Below, piece by piece: positions 34,663-45,000 of a stretch of DNA of 64,000 nt. The stretch is from Bradyrhizobium sp. CIAT3101. GTDB lineage: Bacteria; Pseudomonadota; Alphaproteobacteria; Rhizobiales; Xanthobacteraceae. The stretch is taken from the NCBI RefSeq assembly GCF_029714945.1, contig NZ_CP121634.1, positions 7,585,001-7,649,000 of the forward strand, given 5' to 3'. Both the position numbers and the translations under genes were made by a program. The first letter of the stretch is position 1. Each line of letters opens with the position of its first letter. Under the pieces are notes generated by a model that had not been told where the DNA came from, made no database searches, and was given only the letters and a program-made list of their open reading frames with translations.

Positions 34663-35457
34663 TTAGCCGTCCGACGGCAGCCCCTGCGCGATGCCGCGAA
34701 AGCGCAGCGGCGCGAGCGACGATGCCCGCTGCCACCAGTCGGCGACGCGATCATCGAGCGCCGTCACGCCGCGGCCATGGCCGGGAAAGATCCGGATCTG
34801 CTGCACCGCTTCGGCCTCGAATCCCTTGCCCTTGCGCGTGATCTTGAGCGCGGCACCTTCGCGGTCCCGCTGCGTCAGCGGCACCAGCAGGCGGCCGCGG
34901 GGCCGGAGCGATTGAAGCCAGAGCGGATGCGGATGCGAGAAGCCGGCATGGACGATGATGACGTCAGCCGTCTCGCCGATTTCCCGGCAGCCGTCGCCGT
35001 TGATGACCTCGACATTCCCGTAGGCGCGAAGATAGGCCGCGGCGCGCGCCGCGAGCCGCTCATCGCACTCGATGGCCTGCACCCTGCCCTTCGGGCCCAC
35101 GATCTCCGACAGGATCGCGGAGAAATAGCCGAGCCCGCAACCGATCTGGACCACGCGGTCCTTCTGTCCAACGTCGAGCAGATCGATAAAGTGCGCCCAC
35201 AGGCTCGGCAGTCCGGTGTCGAGCTTGCGGCGCGCATCGATCGCGACCAGCACATTGTCGTAGAGATGAACGGGGTCGGCGTCAGGCGTCAGCCGGTAGT
35301 TGCGCGCCGCCTCGCTCTTGATGCGCCAGGGCCCCTTCGCCAGAAACTCTTCACGCGGAATCGTCGCCAGCGCCGAGAGCAGGCGCGGCGAGGATATCCG
35401 CTCGCGCTTCGCAATCAGTTCGACATAGCGCGCACGGGCGGCGAGCAGATCGCTCAT
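34663..35457 (-). CDS. protein-L-isoaspartate O-methyltransferase-like protein
   Basis: A 264-residue SAM-dependent methyltransferase of the PCMT family. Family marks are RYVELIAKRERISSPRLLSA, IPREEFLAKGPW, the motif I segment VVQIGCGLGYFSAILSEIVG (about 103-122), and LRPRGRLLVPLTQ near the end of the core. True Pcm enzymes have GxGxGY after a GTG start; GCGLGYF fits. Repair of damaged aspartyl residues is the family role, but many alphaproteobacterial homologues are uncharacterised. It overlaps the upstream cyclase gene by ATGA, so its translation is coupled to that protein. Confidence 0.85.
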   Translation of the reverse strand: MSDLLAARARYVELIAKRERISSPRLLSALATIPREEFLAKGPWRIKSEAARNYRLTPDADPVHLYDNVLVAIDARRKLDTGLPSLWAHFIDLLDVGQKDRVVQIGCGLGYFSAILSEIVGPKGRVQAIECDERLAARAAAYLRAYGNVEVINGDGCREIGETADVIIVHAGFSHPHPLWLQSLRPRGRLLVPLTQRDREGAALKITRKGKGFEAEAVQQIRIFPGHGRGVTALDDRVADWWQRASSLAPLRFRGIAQGLPSDG

Positions 35458-38400
35458 TTCACCGGATCGGCCTGCGGACGAGCCGGCGTGTCTCCACCGA
35501 GCTCGTGCACGAGCTGCATGGCCAGCTTCAGGTCCGGCGTCAAAAACCCCTCGTTGAACCTGCCGACGATCGGCACCAGCAAAAGGCTTGCATGTTCGCG
35601 CTTGCCGGCCTCGTGCGACAGCCGCGCGAGGCTCACGGCGGTTCTGAGCTCCCAGGACAGCGCGCCCTGCTTGCGCGCCGTCTCGAGCGACAGGCCAAAC
35701 AGATCCTCCGCCTCCTGCACCGAGGCCGGATTGCCGTCCGACAAGGTGATCTCGCCCTGCAGGCGATAGACCTCGGCGAGGTAGGAGTGGTCGCCGGTCC
35801 GCCGCGCGGTCGCGAGCGCACCGTCCAGCGCGCGCAAGGCGGCGTCGCGCATGCCGACCTTGGCATAGGCCTCCGCGAGCAGGCAGCGAAACCAGCAGCC
35901 GGCAAGCCAGGAATCCATCGCCTCATATTCGTCGAGGCCGAACCGCATCTGGCTGATGCCCTCGTCGGCCTCGCCGAGTTGCGCCAGCGCCCAGCCGCGC
36001 AGGATCGCGGCCTGCTGCTTCCAGTGCAGGAAATTGTGCTCGGTGGCGATGATCATGGCGCGGTTGGCGTGGTCGCGCGTACCCTCGATATCGCGCAGAT
36101 GCTGGCAGAGATAAGCGCCGAACACCAAGGCGAAGGCGAGCGAGAACGGATGGCGGATCTTCTCCGCAAGCAGGATCGCCTGCTCGCTGTGCTGGCGCGC
36201 CGCATCGGGCTGGCCGAGGAACCAGAGGAGATAGCCGAGATAGGACAGCGAAACCACGCCGGGGTCGGTGCCGTGACGCTCCATCAGGTCGGAGTGCAGA
36301 TCGGGGCTGTAGAGATCGATGCAGCGGTGCAGATGATGCTGCGCGGCGGCGAAGCGCCCGCGATAGAGCATGGTCATCGCGATCGAGCGGTGCGCCTCGA
36401 TCAGATAGCCGGTCTGTTGCGCCGCGTCCTCGTTCAACCGCTCGCGCTTGGCGAATTTCAGCAGCTCGACACTGAGATCGTGCGCACGGGTGAGATCGGC
36501 GCGGATGAAATGGCAGACCCAGAGCCCGCGGGTCGCGGCAAAGGTCTTCTCGTCATCGTCCAGCTGCTGGCCGAGTTCGAGGGCGCGGATGTAGTTCTCC
36601 TCGACCTCCTGCACGGCATAGCCCTTGGCGGCGATCAGCGCGTTGCCGAGCGCGATGCGCAGCTCGAGCTCCATTTCGTCGGCGCCCTGCATGCGCGCAT
36701 TGGCCTGCACGACGCTCAAGCCGCGGCGCAGATGGCCGATCGCCTCGAGATTGGCGCCGCTCTTCGCCGCCTGCTTGCCGGCCTTGAGCCAGAAGCTCGC
36801 CGCGCCCTCGCTCTGGCCGGACTCGGTCAGATGATGGGCGAGCAGCTCCGGCTCGCGCTCGGTCTTCTCCGGATACATCTCGGCGAGCACCTGCACGATG
36901 CTCGCATGCAGCTTGCGCCGCTCGCTGTGCAACAGGCTGGCATGCGCCGCGTTCTGGATCATCACGTGCTTGAAGGAGTAGAGCGCATCCGGCGGATGGC
37001 CGCGCCGCGTGATCAGGCCGGCCTCCTCGAGATGCGTCAGCGCTGCCTCGATCTGCTCCGCCGGCGTGTTGGCGACCGCATGCAGCGTCTCGTAGGAGAA
37101 CTCGCGGCCGATCGTGGCGCCGATCTGCGCGATCCGCTTGAACGGTCCCATCCGGTCGAGCCGCGCCATCAGCGAGTCCGTCAAGGTCGCCGGAATCGCC
37201 AGTTGCCGCCACGGGCCCGACAGCACGTAGCGGCCATGCCGCTCGGTCAGGAGGTTGGATTCGAGAACCGTCTTGGTCAGCTCCTCCAGGAACAGCGGCA
37301 CGCCGTCGGTCTTGACGATGATCTCCTCGACGACCTCCTTGGGCAATTCGCGCCCGGCGACGCGCTCGACCAGCGTGGTGCGCAGCGGCCGGCTGAGCCG
37401 GTTCAGCACCAGCGTGGTGATGTGCGAATGCGCGTTCCAGCTCGGTTGGAATTCGGAGCGCGCGGTGATGATGGCCAGGATCGGCTGGTTCTGCACCCGG
37501 TCGACCAGGAGGTCGACCACCTCGCGCGAGGTCGGATCGATCCAGTGTAGATCCTCGAAGGCCATCACCATTGGCATCTCGCGCGCGAGGCCGAGGAAGT
37601 GGTTGACCAGCGCTGCGACGGTGGCGTCCTTCTGCTGTTGCGGCGACAGGTCGAGCGGCGGATAGCGCTCGCCGGTCGGGATCGACAGCAGCGCGGCAAA
37701 CAGCGGCGTGACCTGCTCGATATCGCCGTGGGCGGCGGCGATCGCATTCTCCAGGCTCGCCAGCGACAGCGCGGACACATCCTCGCGATCGAGGCCGAGA
37801 GAAAACTTGAGCTGTTCGACGAAGGGATAAAAAGCAGTGGACGTGTAGTAGGGCGAGCACTGGAACGAGACCTGTCCGTGGCGGTCGCCTGCGATCCGCT
37901 CAAAGATCTCCTGGATGATGCGCGACTTGCCGATGCCGGGCTCACCGAACTTGACGACCACCTGGCCGTCGCCCTCCTTGACCTGCTGCCAGCGTCCCAT
38001 CAGCAGCGCGATTTCCTCCTCGCGGTTGACGAGCGGGGTCAGCCGCGTGCCCATGGCGGCCGCAAAGCGGGTCTCCACCCGCGTGGCGCGCACGACGTGC
38101 CAGGCCTGGGTCTTGTCCGAGATGCCCTTCAGTGCGTGGGCGCCGAGATTGCGGTAATCGAACTTCCCCTTCAGCAACGACTGCGTCGAGGAGGAGATGA
38201 CCACGCCGTTGGGCGGCGCCAGCGCCTGCAGACGTGCGGCCAGATTGACGGTCTCGCCGACCGCGGAATCGCGCTCTTCGGTGCCCTGACCGACGAGATC
38301 GCCGACCACGACGAGGCCGGTCGCGATGCCGATGCGGACGGCGGGCGCGTGGCTGAGCGCGCCGCGCGGCTCGATCGAGCGCGCCGTCGAGAGCACCCGC

Positions 38401-38912
38401 ACGATCTCGAGCCCGGCACGCACCGAGCGCTCGGCGTCGTCCTCATGCGCAGTCGGGTAGCCGAAATAGACCAGAATGCCGTCGCCGACGAAGCGGGCGG
38501 CAAAGCCTTCGTAATGCTTGACCACGCGCACGCAGGTCTCGCGAAAGCTCGCGATCATGTCGCGCACGTCTTCCGGATCGAACTGGGCGGAGAGCGCGGT
38601 GGAATCCACCATGTCGCAGAACATGGTGGTGAGCTGACGGCGCTCGGCGCCGACCTCGGCGCGGGTCTGCGGGTGCGCCGGCGCGGCCGGCACCTCCGCC
38701 GCCTCTGCCTGGAACAGCGACGCGGTCGCCCGCTGCAGCCGCTTGCGATCGCCGAGCGGCAATCCGAGCTCGGCAAGATCAGCCTCGGTCAGGTCGCCCA
38801 TGACGTCGAGATCGAGGCGGTGCTGCGCGAACAGATCGGTGTAGTGGCCGAGACCGATCCCTTCGAGCCAACGCTTCAATCCGACTTCCGTCTCCGGCTC
38901 TTTCTCCAGCAT
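35454..38912 (-). CDS. SAM-cyclase-AAA ATPase-TPR signalling protein
   Basis: A 1152-residue cytoplasmic protein. It starts with a SAM domain (about 10-70; LKRWLEGIGLGHYTDLFAQH), then a class III cyclase domain (about 90-275) with TTMFCDMVDSTALS (metal Asp), FVGDGILVYFGYP and VGETVNLAARLQ. A STAND-type AAA ATPase domain (about 290-620) follows with Walker A FGEPGIGKSRII near 323 and a Walker B-like MVMAFEDLHWIDP. A long C-terminal TPR-like helical array (about 690-1130) completes it. This is the adenylate cyclase/ATPase/TPR family expanded in Bradyrhizobium. The TPR part probably binds a partner that gates cyclase activity. It is divergent from the NRPS gene across 136 bases and could influence it only by proximity. 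Confidence 0.93.
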   Translation of the reverse strand: MLEKEPETEVGLKRWLEGIGLGHYTDLFAQHRLDLDVMGDLTEADLAELGLPLGDRKRLQRATASLFQAEAAEVPAAPAHPQTRAEVGAERRQLTTMFCDMVDSTALSAQFDPEDVRDMIASFRETCVRVVKHYEGFAARFVGDGILVYFGYPTAHEDDAERSVRAGLEIVRVLSTARSIEPRGALSHAPAVRIGIATGLVVVGDLVGQGTEERDSAVGETVNLAARLQALAPPNGVVISSSTQSLLKGKFDYRNLGAHALKGISDKTQAWHVVRATRVETRFAAAMGTRLTPLVNREEEIALLMGRWQQVKEGDGQVVVKFGEPGIGKSRIIQEIFERIAGDRHGQVSFQCSPYYTSTAFYPFVEQLKFSLGLDREDVSALSLASLENAIAAAHGDIEQVTPLFAALLSIPTGERYPPLDLSPQQQKDATVAALVNHFLGLAREMPMVMAFEDLHWIDPTSREVVDLLVDRVQNQPILAIITARSEFQPSWNAHSHITTLVLNRLSRPLRTTLVERVAGRELPKEVVEEIIVKTDGVPLFLEELTKTVLESNLLTERHGRYVLSGPWRQLAIPATLTDSLMARLDRMGPFKRIAQIGATIGREFSYETLHAVANTPAEQIEAALTHLEEAGLITRRGHPPDALYSFKHVMIQNAAHASLLHSERRKLHASIVQVLAEMYPEKTEREPELLAHHLTESGQSEGAASFWLKAGKQAAKSGANLEAIGHLRRGLSVVQANARMQGADEMELELRIALGNALIAAKGYAVQEVEENYIRALELGQQLDDDEKTFAATRGLWVCHFIRADLTRAHDLSVELLKFAKRERLNEDAAQQTGYLIEAHRSIAMTMLYRGRFAAAQHHLHRCIDLYSPDLHSDLMERHGTDPGVVSLSYLGYLLWFLGQPDAARQHSEQAILLAEKIRHPFSLAFALVFGAYLCQHLRDIEGTRDHANRAMIIATEHNFLHWKQQAAILRGWALAQLGEADEGISQMRFGLDEYEAMDSWLAGCWFRCLLAEAYAKVGMRDAALRALDGALATARRTGDHSYLAEVYRLQGEITLSDGNPASVQEAEDLFGLSLETARKQGALSWELRTAVSLARLSHEAGKREHASLLLVPIVGRFNEGFLTPDLKLAMQLVHELGGDTPARPQADPVK

Positions 38913-39048
38913 GGTGATCCCGCCCCGACACTCTCCCCGCCGAAGGGCTTAAGGTCCCTCAACCACAGATTTTGGGGCCAAAACTTCACCTCAGACTGGA
39001 CGCGTTCCCTAACTCTTGGGAAGAATAGCCCAATCAGATCAAAAGGGA

Positions 39049-42000
39049 ATGGCATTGTCGGCGATTGCATCCGGGGCGGGAGGGGGATCGGCCAGCGCGG
39101 GCGCCGAAACCGATACGTTTGCCCATATCGGCGGCCTACTCGCCTTCTACGCGCGAACGATACCGGCAGCCCCCGCCCTGCTCGCCCCTGGCCGGCCGCC
39201 TCTGACCTACGGAGCGCTCGGCGCCGGGATCGCGCATCTGGTCCAAACGCTGCGCGGGCTCGGCATGGCACCTGGCGACCGGATTGCTGTTGCACTGCCG
39301 CGCGGCGCCGACAGCGCCCTCGCTCTGATCGCGGTCGCATCGAGCTGTGCCTGCGTCCCCGTCAACCCGGACCTGACGGCGGATGAACTGCAGCGCTATT
39401 TCAGCGAGCTGAAGCTGACGGCACTGGTCACCCGAGCCGATATGAACTCACCAAGTCGTGACGTCGCCAGGGCGCTCGATATCGCGATGATCGACTTTGT
39501 TCCAGGACCCGAGGCGGATCTCGGCGGCTGCGAGTTCATCGGTCCGATGATCGGTCCGGCGAGCGCAAGCGGCCTCGCGCGTGCCGAGGACGACGCCTTT
39601 ATCCTGCTGACATCAGGTACGGCGGCGCGGCCGAAAATGGTGCCGCTGACGCATCGCAATGTGTGTCTCTCCGCGCAAAATGCCGGCCGTGTGCTGTCGC
39701 TCACGTCGCAGGATCGCCTGCTCAATGCCCTGCCGCTGTTTCACGCCCATGGCCTGATCTCCGGCCTCCTGACCGCGCTCGCGGCCGGCTCCAGCGTGAT
39801 CGCGACCGGCGGCTTCGACGCACCTTCTTTCTTCGGCTGGATGCGAGACCTGCAACCGACCTGGTACACGGCGGTGCCGACGATTCATCGCGCGCTGCTG
39901 ACGGCCGCGGAAGCCAATCCGGAGCGCGCCCGCGCGTCGTCGCTGCGCGTGATCCGCTCGGCCTCGTCCTCGCTTGCGCCCGCGATCCTCAACGGGCTGG
40001 AGACGATGTTCGGCGTGCCCGTGCTGGAAACCTACGGCATGACCGAAGCGGCCTCGCAGATTGCCGCCAATCCGTTCGAGCTGCGCAAGATCGGATCGGT
40101 CGGCCGCGCCGCGGGTCCCGAGATCGCGATCATGGACGAGACAGGCCGCGCGCTTGCAAGCGGCGAGCGTGGCGAGATCATGCTGCGCGGAGCCAACATG
40201 AGCCGCGGCTATTATAATGACGATGCCGCGACGCAGGCCGCGTTTCGCGACGGCTGGTTCCGGACCGGCGATCTCGGCTATCTCGATGCCGACGGCTATC
40301 TCTTCATCGTCGGCCGCATCAAGGACGTCATCAACCGCGGTGGCCAGAAGGTCTCGCCGCTGGAGGTGGAAGAGGTGCTGCTGGCCCATCCGGCGGTGCT
40401 GGAAGCCGGCGTCTTCGCCGTTCCCCACGCCAAGCTCGGCGAGAACGTCGCCGCGGTCGTGGTGCTGCGCGACAATTCCGAGGCGACCTCCGACCAGCTG
40501 CGCCAGTTCGCGCGCAAACGTCTCGCCGCCTACAAGGTGCCAAGCCTGATCCGCAGCGTGACGGCGCTGCCGAAGGGGGCCAGCGGCAAGGTCAAGCGCA
40601 ACGCGCTGGCCGAGCTGATTTCGCCGTCTCATGATGACGACGAGACGCAGCTGCCGCGCAACGATCTGGAGACCCGGCTCGCGGAGATCTGGGCCAATCT
40701 TCTGGAGCTTCCGAGACTAGGCGTCGACCAGGACGTCTTTGCGCTCGGTGCGGACTCGCTCGCGGTCACACAGATGCGCTCGCGCCTGCGCGAGCGTTTC
40801 AACGTCGACTTCTCGTTCGAGGACATTTTTGATTGCGCCACGGTCGGCGCACTTGCCGCGCGGCTCGAGACCACGGCGCATCGCGACACGATGCTGCCGG
40901 CATGGCGCCCGGAGATGTCCGAAGGCGACGCGCCGCTGTCGTTCCAGCAGCAGCGGATGTATGTGCTCTCGCGGCTCGATCCGACGCACTACAATTATAA
41001 CGTGGTCGAAGTCGCCCTGCTCAAGGGGCAGGTCGATATCGCTGCGCTTCAGGCGAGCCTCGCCGCGATCTGCGCGCGCCACGAGGCGCTGCGCTCGGTC
41101 TTCGTCGAACGCGAGGGCGAGCCCGCGCAGCGCGCGCTCGAGGCGGCGCCGCAGTTCGAACGGATCAAGCTGAGACCCTGCCCTCCGCACCGACGGCTTG
41201 CGGTCGTCAGGCGCGAGGCGCTCAAGCTGGCGCAATATCCGTTCGATCTCGCCTTCGAGCCGCCGCTGAAGGTCACTCTGCTCTCGTTCGACAAGTCCAG
41301 CCATGCGCTGGTGGTCAATATCCATCACCTCGTCACCGATGGCTGGTCACAGCGGCTGTTCTGGGAGGCGCTCGCCGCCGGATATTCCGTCGCGCGCAAA
41401 GAGGATGCGACGACGCTGCTGCCCTCGCCCGGATTCCAGTATCGCGATTTTGCGCGCTGGCAGCAGAGCTGGGCACAGACACCGGCGGCGAAGGATCAGC
41501 TCGACTACTGGCGGTCGAAGCTCGACGGCGTCACCACGCTGCCGCTGCGGACCGACCGGCCGCGGCCGGACGTCTGGAGCGGTCACGGCGCCCGGCACTA
41601 TTTCGAATTCCCAAAGACACTTTCGGCCGACATTCGCGCGCTGAGCCAGGACCAGGGCGTGACGCCGTTCATGACGCTGCTCGCGGTGTTCCAGTGCCTG
41701 CTGTTCCGCCATACCGGGCACGAGGATGTCGCGACGGGCTCTCTGATCGCGAACCGCAACCAGATCGAAAGCGAGCGGCTGATCGGGTTGTTTGCCAATA
41801 CGCTGATCCTGCGCAACGATTTCGGCGGCGATCCGACGTTCGGGGAGATGCTGCGGCGGGTGCGCCAGGTCACGCTCGATGCCTATCGCAACCAGGACCT
41901 TCCGATCGAGGAGGTCCTGCGCGCGTTGCAGATCGCGCGAAGGAGCGACGGCAATCCGCTGTTCCGGATCATGTTCATCCTCCAGAACGCATCGATCGAG

Positions 42001-45000
42001 GCGGCAAGCTTTGCCGGCCTGTCGACGCGCCGGTTGGAGGTCGACCCGAAGGTCGCGCGCTTCGACATCACGCTCGAGCTGGTCGAGGCCGAGGGTCGCT
42101 TCACCGGCTTCTTCGAGTACGCCACCGATCTGTTCGACGCGCTGACGATCGAGGGCATGGCCGATCAGTTCAAGACGCTGCTCAAGGCTGCCATCGCCAA
42201 TCCCGAGCAGCGCATCTCGCGCCTGCCGCTGCTCACCGACGCCGACCGCCGGCTGCTGCCGACAAAAGGCCGGCCGGCCAATTTCACCACGCGCGGCAAT
42301 GTCTGCGAACGCTTCGAGCGGCAGGCGAAGAAGACGCCGAATACCCTGGCGATATCCGACGGACGCCTGTCGCTGAGCTATCGCGAGCTGGCGCGCCGCA
42401 GCCAGGCGATCGCACGCTGGCTTGCCCGCGAGGGCATCGGCGCAGAGACAGTCGTCGCGCTGCTGGCCGATCGCGGGCCTGACCTGCTCGCGGCGATGAT
42501 CGCGATGCAACGCGTGGGCGCGGCCTTCCTGAACCTCGACCCCGAGCAGCCACCGGCGAGGCTCGCAACGATCCTCGGATCAAGCTGCGCAAGCGTGCTG
42601 CTGACGGGGCGCGCGCAGTCCGCCATGGTCGACGCGCTGCTCGAGCCGCTGGTCGCGCGAATCCAGGTCGCCGAGATCGAGGATGCGGGCGCGCTGGAAT
42701 CGACCAAGCCGGCACGCGCGGCGCGGCGCGCAGCCGCGAGCCTTGCCTATCTCATCTACACGTCCGGCTCATCAGGCGCACCGAAGGGCGTCATGATCGA
42801 GCAGCGCGGGCTGTCCAACCATCTGGCGTCGCTGATCGCCGAGCTCGGCCTCACGCGCAAGGACGTGATCGCGCAGACTGCGCCGCAGAGCTTTGTGATC
42901 TCGGTCTGGCAGTTCCTCGCCGCTCCCATGGTCGGCGCACGCGTCCACGTCTGCGGCAATTCGGTCGCACAGGATCCGATCCTGCTGGCGCGGGAGATCG
43001 AACGCGAGGGTATCACCGTGCTCGAGATCGTTCCCTCGCTGCTCCGCGTGATCCTCGAACGCCTCGACGAGGCGCCGATGGCGCGCGCGTTTGCGAAGCT
43101 GCGGCTCCTGATCTCGACCGGCGAGCCGCTGCCGGTCGAACTCTGCCGCGCCTGGTTCGCCCGCTGCCCGAAGGTACCGCTGATCAACGCCTACGGCGCC
43201 TCGGAATGTTCCGACGACGTCTCGCTGCACCGGCTGACCAAGGCGCCGGCCACGACGACGACCAATGTCCCGGTCGGCGCACCGCTACCCAACACCCAGC
43301 TCCATGTGCTCGACGCCAATCTGGAGCCGCAGCCGATCGGCGTGGTCGGCGAGCTCTGCATCGGCGGCGCCGGCGTCGGCCGCGGCTATGTCAACGATCC
43401 CGCGCAAAGCCGGCAGCGCTTCATCCCCGATCCATTCGCACGTCAGCAAGGTGCACGGCTGTACCGCACCGGCGACCTCGCCCGCCGCCGCGCCGACGGG
43501 ACGGTCGAATGCCTCGGTCGCGCCGACCTTCAGGTCAAGGTCCGGGGCTATCGCATCGAGCTCAAAGAGATCGAGGCTGCGCTTGGCGACCACGCAAGCG
43601 TGCGCGCCGGCATCGTCGAGCCACGCCGCGACGCCAATGGCGATATCAGGCTGATCGCCCATGTCGTCGCCAGGGCCGGTAGCCAGATCAGCGCCAGCGA
43701 GCTGCGCGACTTCCTCAAGAGCCGGCTGCCTGTTCATGCGATCCCGTCAGCCTTCCTGTTCCTGGATCAGGTACCGCTCAACGCCCACGGCAAGCTCGAT
43801 CGCTCCGCCCTGCTGGCGCCGGCGCAACAGGAGAGCGCCGGGACTGAAGCCACTGTGCCGGCCCGCCGCTTCACCGAGAAGGTGCTGTCCGACATCTGGA
43901 TCGATCTGCTGAAGGTCGAGAGCATCAGTGTTACCGACAATTTCTTCGACCTCGGCGGCCATTCCCTGCTCGCCGGCCAGGCGATGGCGCGTGTGGCCCG
44001 CGCGCTCGGGGTCTCGCTGCCGATCAAGACCATCTTCGAGGCGCCGACGATCGAAGAGCTCGCCCGGCGGGTCGATGAGGCCGTCGCCACGAAACCGCAA
44101 AAGCCCGCGGCCGGCGTGCCACGCCTGGCCGATCGCGGACCGCCCACGCTGTCGATCGCGCAGGACCAGATGATGCGGATCGAGCAGAGCCTGCCCGATC
44201 TGCCGCTGTTCAACCTGCCCTTCGCTTTCCACCTCGAGGGCCCGATCGATCCGCGCATACTGGCGCAGGCTATCGACGACATCGTGCGCCGCCACGAATC
44301 GCTGCGCACGGCGTTCGGCTGGACCGGCGAGGAGCCGGTCAGCCGCATCGTCGCGCCGGCCACGCTCGGTCCGGTCCTGACCGTCGAGACCATCGGCGAC
44401 GGGCGTCCTCACAATAACAAGCGCCGCAAGGCGCTTGAGCAGAAGAAGATCGAGCTTCTGATCGCACAGGAAACCTATGCCCCGGTCGACGCCGCCCGGG
44501 CGCCGCTGCTACGGGCGCGGCTGCTGCGGCTGCACGCCGAGGATCACATCCTGCTGCTGACGCTGCATCACGCCATCGCCGATGGCTGGTCGATCGGCGT
44601 GCTGTTCGAGGAACTGTCCAACCGCTACGCCGCGCTCGCAGGCCATCCGTCGCCGCCCCTGCCGAAGATGCCGCTGGCGTTCTCCGACGTCGCACGCTGG
44701 CAGCGCTGGTGGTGCGGCACGGAAGCGGCCCGCCGCCAGGCCGCCGACTGGACCGAGACTTTGCGCGGATCGGCCCCCCTGTTTGACGGCGAAGCGCGGC
44801 CGGGCGCGTCGACCGGCCATCATCCGCTCAGTCTGGAGCGCGAGCTGGTCGCCCGGCTCACGGCCTATGCGCGACAGCACAACGCCACGCTGTTCATGTG
44901 CCTGCTGACCGGCCTCAAGGCCCTGCTGCTGTCGCGAACCGGACGGACGGACATTGCGGTCGCCACCGCCATGGCCAATCGCGCCCAGCCGGACACCGAA

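Noticed and set aside
35505..37550. 681-residue open frame on the plus strand
   Set aside because: Antisense shadow of the cyclase/AAA/TPR gene; composition is Ala/Arg/Gln-rich and no motif is seen. The same holds for the 595-residue frame at 37599-39386.
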